Shown: positions 42,199-48,778 of the stretch, piece after piece | How the letters are laid out: every line of letters begins with the position of its first letter | Position numbering within the stretch: position 1 is the first letter of the stretch | Assembly (NCBI GenBank): GCA_964533275.1 | Contig: CAZHJK010000021.1 | Location: forward strand, 1-48,778 | Source of the DNA: CAZHJK01 sp964533275 | Lineage (GTDB): Bacteria > Bacillota > Clostridia > Eubacteriales > Garciellaceae | Length of the DNA: 48,778 nt | Direction of reading: 5' to 3' | The notes under the pieces: model-generated | Seen by the model: only the letters and a program-made list of their open reading frames with translations | What the model was told of the DNA's origin: nothing | Database searches by the model: none | Program-made: the position numbers and the translations under genes

Positions 42199-43293
42199 CT
42201 AAAACTCATCATAGTATATTTTTTTCTCTGGTATCCCAAATTCTTTAAGTTTTTCTATGGAATCCTTTACCATCATAGGATTTCCACATATATATGCTTC
42301 TTTGTTTTTTGACCCATCCAAATTACTATATAGTATTTCAGTTACTCTTCCGATATCACCATTCCATTCGTCATCATCCTTTGGACGAGATAATGTTGGA
42401 AGGAATTTGAAATTAGAATACTGTCTTTCCTTTTCCCTAAAATATTCTAAGTAAAAAAGATCATCTTTAGTTCTAGCTCCAAAGAAGAATACTATTTTCC
42501 TATTAATAGCATTTTCAAACACATAATCTATTATTGATTTAATTGGAGCCATCCCAGAGCCTATTGCCATACATATCATGTCATCTTCTCCTTGGTGATA
42601 ATAGAAATCACCATATGGTCCATTTAATGTAATTTCATCATTTTCCTTTAAATGCTTATGCACATATGTTGAACAAATTCCGTTAGGAACTAGTCCAATC
42701 ATAAGCTCTATGTGATCTTTGTTGCTTGGAGTAGACGCTATTGAGTAGGCACGATAGACTTCTTCCTTATTAGTTCCATATTTGGGAGCTAATAGTTGAA
42801 TATATTGTCCAGGCTTAAATTCAATCTCCTTAGGTTCAATAAAATCAATGTATAATTCCTTAATATCACTAGTCAGATAACTTATTTTTGAAACAATTGC
42901 TTTGTATTGCTTAATACTAAAAAGTTCTTCTGGAATGAATATTTTCATATCATTCTTAACCTTAATTTGGCAAGATAAACGAATGTTTTCATTTTGTTCT
43001 TTGTTGCTTAAATAAGGAATTTCTGTAGGCAATAAAGGACCTCCACCTTCATCAACCTTAATCTTGCAATAACCACAGCTACCCCGTCCACCACAAGCTG
43101 AGGGAATAAATATTTCTTCTGTTATTAAAGTGGTAAGCAAACTATTTCCACCTTCAATTGTAAGTTCTTTATTATTATTAATATTAATAGTACATTCTCC
43201 ATAATTTGCAATATAATTTTCTGCAATAGATAGAATTAGAGCTAATATACCACCAATAATTGATAAAGTAATAATAGTTATTAAAATAGTCAT
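42199..43293 (-). CDS. nqrF: Na+-NQR-like subunit F (NADH:acceptor reductase)
   Basis: Electron-entry subunit, 364 residues. An N-terminal membrane helix (about 3-23) is followed by a 2Fe-2S ferredoxin domain with Cys67, Cys73, Cys76 and Cys108 (CGGRGSCGYC pattern), then a ferredoxin reductase module with RAYSIAS (181-187, FAD), GSGMAP (245-250) and CGNPMM (336-341) for NADH. It ends in an aromatic-acidic tail YYDEF, as NqrF proteins end shortly after this point. This is the NqrF arrangement and not RnfB or RnfC. It follows nqrE by 15 bases. In NQR, electrons go from NADH through FAD and 2Fe-2S to the membrane subunits. Confidence 0.93.
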   Translation of the reverse strand: MTILITIITLSIIGGILALILSIAENYIANYGECTININNNKELTIEGGNSLLTTLITEEIFIPSACGGRGSCGYCKIKVDEGGGPLLPTEIPYLSNKEQNENIRLSCQIKVKNDMKIFIPEELFSIKQYKAIVSKISYLTSDIKELYIDFIEPKEIEFKPGQYIQLLAPKYGTNKEEVYRAYSIASTPSNKDHIELMIGLVPNGICSTYVHKHLKENDEITLNGPYGDFYYHQGEDDMICMAIGSGMAPIKSIIDYVFENAINRKIVFFFGARTKDDLFYLEYFREKERQYSNFKFLPTLSRPKDDDEWNGDIGRVTEILYSNLDGSKNKEAYICGNPMMVKDSIEKLKEFGIPEKKIYYDEF

Positions 43294-43308
43294 AATTACA
43301 CCTCAATG

Positions 43309-43896
43309 CTATTGAATTTGAACAATTCCAGAAAATCCTATAAAAGCTAATGCCATTATACCTGTGATAATAAGTGTAATACCGGGTCCTTCTAAACCTT
43401 TTGGTACTGATGATTTCTTCATCTTTTTTCTTATTCCTGCCATTGCAAGTATGGCTAGTGTCCAGCCAATGCCAGCACCTAAACCATATGCCATTGATTG
43501 AAACAAGGTATATTCTCTAATAATCATAAAAAGGGATACTCCTAAAATAGCACAATTTACTGTTATTAGGGGCAAAAATATTCCCAGTGAAAGATATAAT
43601 GCAGGTGCATATCGTTCGATCACCATTTCTACAAATTGTACAAAGGCAGCAATTACAATAATAAAGACAATGTATCGAAGGTATTCTATTTGAAATGGAA
43701 CTAATACATAATGATAAATCAGAAAGTTTAGAACAGTTGTAAAGGTCATTACAAAAGTTACTGCCTGCCCTAAGCCAAATGAAGTTTCAATTTCCTTAGA
43801 TACTGAAATAAAAGAACACATACCTAGAAAATTTGATAAAATAATATTATTTGTAAATATCGCAGCAAAAAAGATAATAAAGGGATTAATATCCAT
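43309..43896 (-). CDS. nqrE: Na+-NQR-like subunit E (membrane)
   Basis: A 195-residue membrane subunit with about six helices. It resembles NqrE over its full length: NFLGMCSFISVSKEIETSFGL, GIFLPLITVNCAILG, YGLGAGIGWTLAI and the end GITLIITGIMALAFIGFSG. Cys27 and Cys115 occupy the positions of the conserved cysteines that, with the NqrD pair, hold the intramembrane iron-sulfur centre. RnfA is the homologue, but the soluble loop KKSSVPKGLEGPGI is NqrE-like. The reading frame stays open to 44013, overlapping nqrD; ATG 43896 with AGGAGGG upstream is the true start. Confidence 0.93.
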   Translation of the reverse strand: MDINPFIIFFAAIFTNNIILSNFLGMCSFISVSKEIETSFGLGQAVTFVMTFTTVLNFLIYHYVLVPFQIEYLRYIVFIIVIAAFVQFVEMVIERYAPALYLSLGIFLPLITVNCAILGVSLFMIIREYTLFQSMAYGLGAGIGWTLAILAMAGIRKKMKKSSVPKGLEGPGITLIITGIMALAFIGFSGIVQIQ

Positions 43897-43907
43897 AAAC
43901 AGCCCTC

Positions 43908-44510
43908 CTATTGGTTTGATTCTGGAGAAATAGTTCTTGCAATCCAAATGGCTATCGCTAACATAAAGAATGCTCCCGGCGGCATAATCATAATTGTCCA
44001 ATTGGTCCACCACTCACCAAGAACGGGAATCCCCATTAATGTACCAAAACCTAATAATTCTCTAAAAAATGAGATTGATAAAAGAATAAAGCTATACCCT
44101 AAGCCAGATGCAACACCATCTATAAAGGATAAAATTGGAGGATTGGATTGAGCAAAAGCCTCACATCGTCCCATTATAATGCAATTTGTAATAATTAATC
44201 CGACATATGGTCCTAATGCTTCGCTTATATTTGGATAGTAAGCTTTAAGGAAAATATCAACTATAATTACATAGCTGGCTATAATTAAAGTTTGAACCAT
44301 CATGCGAATTTTTTTAGGAATATAATTTCTTAAAAGGGAAACAGTAAGATTTGATAATGATGTAACAAAAACAAGACCAATTCCCATAACTAAAGTATTT
44401 ATCATCATATTTGTTACCGCTAGTGCAGAACATATTCCCAGAATCTGCCTAAATACAGGATTATCTGTCCATAATCCTTTGAGCATAATAGTTTTTGATT
44501 GTGATATCAT
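43908..44510 (-). CDS. nqrD: Na+-NQR-like subunit D (membrane)
   Basis: A 200-residue membrane subunit with about six helices. Like NqrD it has NPVFRQILGICSALAVTN near the start, TSLSNLTVSLLRNYIPKKIR, GLIITNCIIMGRCEAFA, SFIDGVASGLGYSFIL and FFRELLGFGTLMG. Cys27 and Cys110 match the conserved cysteine pair of the family; Cys116 is extra. It shares one base with nqrC (TAATG), with GGAGGTGA as ribosome binding site, so the two are translationally coupled. Confidence 0.94.
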   Translation of the reverse strand: MISQSKTIMLKGLWTDNPVFRQILGICSALAVTNMMINTLVMGIGLVFVTSLSNLTVSLLRNYIPKKIRMMVQTLIIASYVIIVDIFLKAYYPNISEALGPYVGLIITNCIIMGRCEAFAQSNPPILSFIDGVASGLGYSFILLSISFFRELLGFGTLMGIPVLGEWWTNWTIMIMPPGAFFMLAIAIWIARTISPESNQ

Positions 44511-45109
44511 TAATTCACCTCCATGTTGTTAAGAAATAATGATAGATTTTGATTTATCATACTTTCCACAGCTTTAGAAGTTTGAGTTGCACCAGAAATT
44601 GAATCAATTTGCATATCGGAAGTATTCATTGAAATATAATCAGGAAAACTTTTTATATTCACATTTCTAAATTGTTCTTTAAACCATTCCTCGGATATTC
44701 GCCCTCCTAAACCGGGGGTTTCAGAATGGGAAGTAAATTCAATTCCAAGAATTTTTTCCTTATCATCAGATAGTGCTATGTAACCTTCTATTTTTCCCCA
44801 AAGTCCATTTCCTTCTAAAGGGAAAGCATAACCCAATATATTATCATTAGATAATTTACCTATATAAAGTTTATGATTATTTATATTTTGGCTGCTTATA
44901 TGTATATTAAATAATTTTTGAATATTACTTAAGGATTCATTTGATTCATAGGGAATATTAAATATATATAAAATAGCTTTTTGTTCTTTTAACTTTTGAT
45001 TTTGTAGAATTTTTTCATTAGTTTGTTCGTTTAAAATTGCTAAGGCGCCTGAATAGAGAGCTGTAATAATCATCATAAATAGAACGGTGTATAACATTTT
45101 GCTTTTCAT
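44510..45109 (-). CDS. nqrC: Na+-NQR-like subunit C (FMN-bearing, periplasmic-side domain)
   Basis: A 199-residue subunit: one N-terminal membrane helix (about 6-25) and an extracytoplasmic FMN domain. The flavinylation motif DSISGAT is at 169-175, so FMN would be linked covalently to Thr175 by an ApbE-type enzyme (none is encoded in the window). ETPGLGGRISEEWF (130-143) and GLWGKIEGYIALSDD are typical of NqrC rather than RnfG. It overlaps nqrB by four bases (ATGA) and nqrD by one. Confidence 0.93.
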   Translation of the reverse strand: MKSKMLYTVLFMMIITALYSGALAILNEQTNEKILQNQKLKEQKAILYIFNIPYESNESLSNIQKLFNIHISSQNINNHKLYIGKLSNDNILGYAFPLEGNGLWGKIEGYIALSDDKEKILGIEFTSHSETPGLGGRISEEWFKEQFRNVNIKSFPDYISMNTSDMQIDSISGATQTSKAVESMINQNLSLFLNNMEVN

Positions 45110-46044
45110 GCGGACACCTTCCTTTTTTTATATTCTACTATGGTTGTATCAATGAGAGGAGCAAAGGTATTACCTATTAAAATAGCAAACATTACTCCAC
45201 CGGAAAATAAAGAATATCCTCTGATTACCACTATTATAATTCCTATAAGTATTCCATATATCCATTTACCTTCCTTAGTGGTGGGGGCAGATATTGGATC
45301 AGTTGCCATGTATACTGTTCCAAAAAGAACTCCACCTGACAACAATCCCCATATGGGAGGAGGAACTTGAGGTATACCCAGTGCATATAATAAGGTACTT
45401 AAGCTTAAAAAACCAATCAATACGCCAGTCATGATTTGCCAGGAAGCAGTCTTTGTTTTTATTAAGTAAATTGCAGCAAGGATGATCAAGATTGCACTGG
45501 TTTCTCCAATTGATCCCCCTATATTTCCTATAACCATTTCTATATAAGGGGTCAATATTCCATTTGCCTGAAAATTGATCATCGGGGTGGAGCTTGTAAT
45601 GGAATCAACACCTATTATCCATTGGGTAAATCCACCAATATTTGTTATTGGAGTAGTCCAATTGATAGTCATTGGATTTGCAAAGGATATATAGATAAAG
45701 CTTCTGCCTACTAATGCAGGATTAAATATATTTTTACCAAATCCTCCAAATAACTCTTTTCCGAATGTTATACCAAAAACTATTCCAACAATAGCAATCC
45801 AAAAAGGTAGAGTAGGGGGAAGTGTAAGAGTATAAAGAACACAGGATACAATTACTGCCTCAGAAACTGGCTGTTTTCTTTTATTAGCAAAGAAATACTC
45901 AGTTGCTATACCAGTTATTATTACAACAATTAAAAGAGCAATTGTCCGCCATCCAAAAAAAAAGATAGAAGCAATTACAATAGGTATTAGGCTATATAGC
46001 ACCCTTCTCATTAATTGTTGTTTTCGAAAAAAGGAGAAATTCAT
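45106..46044 (-). CDS. nqrB: Na+-NQR-like subunit B (membrane, FMN and quinone-site subunit)
   Basis: A 312-residue membrane subunit with about ten helices, first gene of the operon. GKELFGGFGKNIFNPALVGRSF (split here as two runs near 95-116) and VLFGTVYMATDPISAPTTKE near 235-254, then GKWIYG and FAPLID, match NqrB more closely than RnfD. The flavinylation site DSITSST at 147-153 would give FMN on Thr153, though Ser replaces the usual Gly and Ala. It is about 100 residues shorter than typical NqrB, mostly at the N-terminus. No nqrA precedes it: 46045-46249 holds no gene and the next gene runs the other way. A weak promoter candidate lies just upstream (TTAACA, 17 bases, TAATAA on the reverse strand). 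Confidence 0.9.
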   Translation of the reverse strand: MNFSFFRKQQLMRRVLYSLIPIVIASIFFFGWRTIALLIVVIITGIATEYFFANKRKQPVSEAVIVSCVLYTLTLPPTLPFWIAIVGIVFGITFGKELFGGFGKNIFNPALVGRSFIYISFANPMTINWTTPITNIGGFTQWIIGVDSITSSTPMINFQANGILTPYIEMVIGNIGGSIGETSAILIILAAIYLIKTKTASWQIMTGVLIGFLSLSTLLYALGIPQVPPPIWGLLSGGVLFGTVYMATDPISAPTTKEGKWIYGILIGIIIVVIRGYSLFSGGVMFAILIGNTFAPLIDTTIVEYKKRKVSA

Positions 46045-46249
46045 GATTTCACATCCTATCTAAACTTATTATCTTTTAATATTCATATTGTTAAATACCC
46101 TATATATTTTTTTAAAAACATATATTAAAAACTTATGGTTAATAATAAAAATAATGATAATATACTTTAATAGAAATAAAAAAGAAATGGAATAATAATA
46201 TATGGGAGGTAAAAAGGGATGTTATTAACTTAAAGAAAGGAAGACAGAA

Positions 46250-46492
46250 ATGGAAATAATATGTCCTCTATGTAATGGATTAAAAGAAATAAGTGAGATT
46301 TGTCCAAACTGTAGAGCTTCCATGTATGATACTGGACCGATAGAAAATTATTTCGATGATTACAGCCCCTATTTAGATAAAAGTATTACACAAATTTTAA
46401 ACAGTACTAATCCTGAGAGTTGTGTACATCTTTTTAAATGTAATCAATGCGGAATGGATATGCGAATATCAGTATCAAAAGAGTTCCACTAG
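46250..46492 (+). CDS. small zinc-ribbon protein
   Basis: An 80-residue protein with two CxxC pairs at the N-terminus (CPLC, CPNC) and one CNQC near residue 64, plus an isolated Cys near 58: enough for one or two zinc ribbons. Its role is unknown; it looks like a conserved small protein of Clostridia. The ribosome binding site is AAAGGAAG. It is divergent from the nqr operon and converges with the DUF1858 gene. Confidence 0.72.
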   Translation: MEIICPLCNGLKEISEICPNCRASMYDTGPIENYFDDYSPYLDKSITQILNSTNPESCVHLFKCNQCGMDMRISVSKEFH

Positions 46493-46529
46493 CAAAAAAG
46501 ACACAAATCATGTGAAGCTGGAAATATAA

Positions 46530-46554
46530 AAAGACGTTCAATGTGAACGTCTTT
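46530..46554. terminator. terminator shared by convergent genes
   Basis: AAAGACGTTCA pairs with TGAACGTCTTT around three bases. On the reverse strand it continues into a five-T run, so it most clearly ends the DUF1858 gene. Confidence 0.8.
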
Positions 46555-46574
46555 AGAATGATTTGATTATATTA

Positions 46575-46772
46575 TTATTTTGAAATTGCTTTATTTAATT
46601 CTTCCATTAACTTTGGTACATCTATACCATGAGCAAGAGCTCCTTGCTCAATATTCTCGAATCTAGCTGCCATACAACCAAAACAATGCATCCCAAATCC
46701 TTGAAATACTTCTATTGTTTCAGGATAATTATTTACAACTTCAACAATATTCATTTCTTTTTTAATCTCCAT
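46575..46772 (-). CDS. DUF1858 domain protein
   Basis: A 65-residue protein consisting of one DUF1858 domain (MNIVEVVNNYPETIEVFQGFGMHCFGCMAA). The CFGC motif near residues 30-33 could bind a metal or act as a redox pair; the same module occurs at the N-terminus of iron-sulfur repair and hybrid-cluster-linked proteins. GGAGGTG lies eight bases ahead of the ATG at 46772. Stand-alone versions like this are common in anaerobes; the partner is unknown. Confidence 0.85.
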   Translation of the reverse strand: MEIKKEMNIVEVVNNYPETIEVFQGFGMHCFGCMAARFENIEQGALAHGIDVPKLMEELNKAISK

Positions 46773-47103
46773 GATTTACACACCTCCAAGATTTCTATAA
46801 TATTAATTTACCCTATTTTAATGTGTTTATTTAATAAAATAATTATTAGCAAATAAATATATATTCAGGTAAATATAAGGTTAGTCATATTATAACATAA
46901 AATATCTTTTTAGATAAATAATATAAATAAGTTTTTTCTAATATAATATTAAGTAAATATTATTATTATAGGATTACAATTTTTTTATTAAAATAATTTA
47001 TGGAATAGCATTTAATTTATAAGAAATATAAGGTATACTTATTCGTATATGTTTTTTATATTATAGGAATGGGTGCTAAGATGACAGTATTTTGTTATCG
47101 ACA

Positions 47104-47201
47104 GGTAAACTAGTTTTCCTTAAAACAGGCAGTTAATTAAGGTTGTTAAATTTTGCTGATCGCTTTTGTTTCAACCTAGTGGAAGTAGATTTGCCGCTTT
47201 T
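47104..47201 (+). promoter_or_regulatory. structured leader before lemA, candidate attenuator
   Basis: GGTAAA (47104-47109) can pair with TTTGCC (47190-47195), and the adjacent CTAG (47110-47113) with CTAG (47176-47179), enclosing two alternative inner hairpins: CCTTAA/TTAAGG (47118-47142) and GGTTG/CAACC (47141-47176), which share the bases GG. The outer stem is followed by GCTTTTT, as in a terminator. No riboswitch class is recognised. The stretch 46773-47040 is AT-rich and shows no gene. Confidence 0.35.
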
Positions 47202-47242
47202 TATATGAGTAGTAAATGTATTTAAGAGAGGAGATGGGTTTA

Positions 47243-47806
47243 ATGAAAAAGACACTTATAATAGTAGGAATAATTTTAGCCATTTTAATAATTCCTATTG
47301 TAATGGCGGTTGGAAGTTATAATTCTTTAGTGCAATTAGATGAAAATGTTGATGCACAGTGGGCTCAAGTGCTGAACCAATTAAAAAGGAGGACGGATTT
47401 GATCCCTAATTTAGTTAATACTGTACAAGGATTTGCAGATCAAGAAAGAGATGTTTTAATAGGTGTAACTGAAGCGAGAAGTCGTTTAGAAAATTCAAAT
47501 TCACCGGAAGAAGCTGCTGAAGCTAATGCACAATTAACCAATGCCTTAAGTAGCTTAAATGTAGTGGTAGAACGATATCCAGAATTAAAATCTAATGAAA
47601 ATTTTATACGCCTACAGGATGAATTAGCGGGTACCGAAAATCGAATTTCTGTTGCAAGAAGAGATTATAATCAATCTGCTCAAGATCTTAATAGTAGAGT
47701 AAGAAGATTTCCAACAAATATTTTTGCAAATATATTTGGATTTGAAACAAGAGAATACTTTGAAGTAAGTGAGGAAGACCAAGAAGTGCCTGAAGTAAAT
47801 TTCTAA
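47243..47806 (+). CDS. lemA: LemA family protein
   Basis: A 187-residue membrane-anchored protein: one helix (about 5-23), then a long helical domain. Family motifs are YNSLVQLDENVDAQWAQVLN, QLKRRTDLIPNLVNTV, ERYPELKSNENFIRLQDELA and NRISVARRDYNQSAQDLN, continuing to the end with FPTNIFANIFGF. Function in bacteria is unclear. Start: ATG 47243 with AGAGGAG upstream; ATGs or codons further upstream in the frame overlap that site. The TPM-domain gene follows after ten bases, a pairing found in many bacteria. Confidence 0.93.
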   Translation: MKKTLIIVGIILAILIIPIVMAVGSYNSLVQLDENVDAQWAQVLNQLKRRTDLIPNLVNTVQGFADQERDVLIGVTEARSRLENSNSPEEAAEANAQLTNALSSLNVVVERYPELKSNENFIRLQDELAGTENRISVARRDYNQSAQDLNSRVRRFPTNIFANIFGFETREYFEVSEEDQEVPEVNF

Positions 47807-47816
47807 TAGGGGGGTA

Positions 47817-48596
47817 ATGATGAATAACTATAATTTTAAAAGAAAATCTTCATTAGTCCTTCTAGTGTTAGTGGTACTTTTATTTTTTACTCCCTTTGTA
47901 CAAGTACAAGCTGGAGAAAATATTCCACAGGCTTCCCATGAATTTTATGTATATGATGAGGCGAATATTATAAATGAGGAGCTATCTCAATATATTATTC
48001 AGATCAATAAGGACCTTTACCAGCAAACCGGAGCACAAATCGTTGTGGCAGTCATTAATTCTCTAGAGGGTGGGACTATAGAAGAATATAGCAATCAACT
48101 ATTTAGAGAATGGGGAATTGGTAGTTCCCAGGAGAATAATGGTGTGCTGCTTTTAATTACACTAGAGGAAAAGTTTGCATGGATCGAGGTTGGTTATGGT
48201 TTAGAGGGTGCAATACCGGATGGCAAAGCAGGCGAAATACTTGATCAAAGTATCATTCCTTATTTTAGGCAAGAACAATATAGCCAAGGAATATTACAAG
48301 GATTTCAATCAATTTTAAATATAGTAGAACAAGAATATCAAATAGGAGTTTCGCCTCAAATAACACCACAAAATAATCATGAAAATACTCAAAATGAATC
48401 ACAAGAGATGAGTTTGTTGCAAAAAATTCTCTTAATCGGTGCTATCATAGTATTTCTATTTATAGATTTTACCTTTTTTAGAGGGTTTTTAACCTTCACG
48501 CTACTCCGAAGTTTATCTCGTGGAAGAGGTGGCGGCGGTGGAAATCGTGGTGGCGGTGGTTCATCTGGTGGAGGCGGAGCCGGAAGAGGCTGGTAG
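47817..48596 (+). CDS. TPM-domain (YgcG-like) secreted/membrane protein
   Basis: A 259-residue protein with a signal peptide ending VQVQAG (about residue 32), an extracytoplasmic TPM domain (about 40-180: VYDEANIINEE, GAQIVVAVINSLEG, NNGVLLLITLEEKFAWIEVGYGLEG), a single membrane helix (about 198-220) and a glycine-rich tail (about 238-259) of GGGG and RGGGG runs. TPM domains are linked to membrane protein turnover or phosphatase activity in other organisms; the role here is unknown. The glycine-rich end is normal for the family. GGGGGG lies ahead of the start; a second ATG follows at once. Confidence 0.92.
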   Translation: MMNNYNFKRKSSLVLLVLVVLLFFTPFVQVQAGENIPQASHEFYVYDEANIINEELSQYIIQINKDLYQQTGAQIVVAVINSLEGGTIEEYSNQLFREWGIGSSQENNGVLLLITLEEKFAWIEVGYGLEGAIPDGKAGEILDQSIIPYFRQEQYSQGILQGFQSILNIVEQEYQIGVSPQITPQNNHENTQNESQEMSLLQKILLIGAIIVFLFIDFTFFRGFLTFTLLRSLSRGRGGGGGNRGGGGSSGGGGAGRGW

Positions 48597-48636
48597 AATT
48601 CCATCTATTATGTATAATATAATTTTTTTATTGTTC

Positions 48637-48673
48637 AAAGCTATGTCCCTAATACTAGAGGTGTAGCTTTTTT
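48637..48673 (+). terminator. terminator of the lemA operon
   Basis: AAAGCTA (48637-48643) pairs with TAGCTTT (48664-48670), with an inner CCT/AGG pairing, followed by T residues. Confidence 0.7.
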
Positions 48674-48713
48674 ATATAATAGGAATATAGTATATTCCTA
48701 TTATATAAAAAAG
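48667..48713. repeat. 47-base perfect palindrome
   Basis: Arms of 23 bases (48667-48689 and 48691-48713) around a single G, AT-rich with T and A runs at the outer ends. It overlaps the terminator before it and could act as a bidirectional terminator or be a small repeated element. The last 65 bases of the window hold nothing I can identify. Confidence 0.75.
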
Positions 48714-48778
48714 TCGGCTTCCTACAGCCTTAAAGAGTAAAAATTCTTCGGACTAAATTTCCCCTAATAATGTAGTGA

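Noticed and set aside
43897..44013. Longer nqrE starting inside nqrD
   Set aside because: The extension has no family similarity, and AGGAGGG precedes ATG 43896.
41761..46044. Reading the operon as an Rnf complex
   Set aside because: The B, C, D and E subunits resemble the Nqr forms more closely, an NqrF-type reductase is present, and no RnfB or RnfC is encoded.
47041..47242. Cyclic di-GMP, TPP or fluoride riboswitch before lemA
   Set aside because: The conserved core sequences of these classes were looked for by eye and not found.
1..48778. CRISPR array, insertion sequence or ribosomal RNA operon
   Set aside because: No spaced direct repeats, no transposase-like frame and no rRNA sequence were seen on either strand.

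Overview
The window reads as the chromosome of a low-GC, endospore-forming anaerobe of the Clostridia (Bacillota). Evidence seen directly: AT-rich DNA with strong AGGAGG-type ribosome binding sites; an alpha/beta-type small acid-soluble spore protein; a T-box leader; a fused two-domain activase of the 2-hydroxyacyl-CoA dehydratase kind; a ferredoxin-linked 2-oxoacid oxidoreductase; and a Na+-NQR-type redox pump. Betaine uptake, an Na+-NQR-like pump and a cation-coupled dicarboxylate carrier would suit a salt- or alkali-adapted organism, but that is inference. No insertion sequence, prophage or CRISPR array was seen.

Layout. 1-4.8 kb: glycine betaine ABC importer (binding protein, permease, ATPase) followed by a second binding-protein gene with its own, very similar promoter and leader hairpin. 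4.9-12.4 kb: gltX, a 1431-residue activase/dehydratase-like protein, and a glycerate kinase of higher GC. 12.4-14.3 kb: a spore protein gene (reverse strand) whose only well-placed start codon is ATC, a NUDIX hydrolase, tRNA-Gly(CCC), tRNA-Val(GAC) and a 6S RNA gene. 14.3-23.4 kb: M23 peptidase, pseudouridine synthase, a class A penicillin-binding protein (PBP) with a lipobox-like cysteine, folA/thyA on the reverse strand, a duplicated P-loop ATPase, a DUF4474 protein and a metallophosphoesterase. 23.4-27.5 kb: Asn T-box plus asnA, and a second class A PBP on the reverse strand. 27.8-31.5 kb: three-subunit molybdenum hydroxylase of the xanthine dehydrogenase family. 31.6-36.5 kb: MFS transporter, a DUF2935-like protein, ychF and a B12-binding radical SAM protein. 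36.5-41.8 kb: korBA-type oxidoreductase (reverse), SDF-family symporter, four-helix membrane protein and an acetyltransferase. 41.8-46.0 kb: reverse-strand operon nqrB-C-D-E-F plus one unknown gene. 46.2-48.6 kb: zinc-ribbon protein, DUF1858 protein, lemA and a TPM-domain protein.

The most noteworthy system is the operon at 41.8-46.0 kb. It encodes recognisable NqrB, NqrC, NqrD, NqrE and NqrF with their flavinylation motifs, membrane cysteines and 2Fe-2S/FAD/NADH modules. It has no nqrA, rnfB or rnfC, and ends instead with an unrecognised 139-residue protein carrying a CPFGH motif. Either NqrA is encoded elsewhere or this is an NqrA-less pump, perhaps with another electron acceptor.

Regulation that can be read directly: consensus sigma-A promoters (102-130, 3611-3639, 23412-23440, 33512-33540 and others), an Asn-specific T-box with AAC specifier before asnA, a terminator inside the betaine operon that probably sets subunit ratio, paired hairpins in both betaine leaders, a structured leader before lemA, and many intrinsic terminators, several shared by convergent genes. 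Several likely start codons (gltX, glycerate kinase, nqrE, korB, lemA and others) lie downstream of the longest possible reading frame and were chosen by ribosome binding site position.
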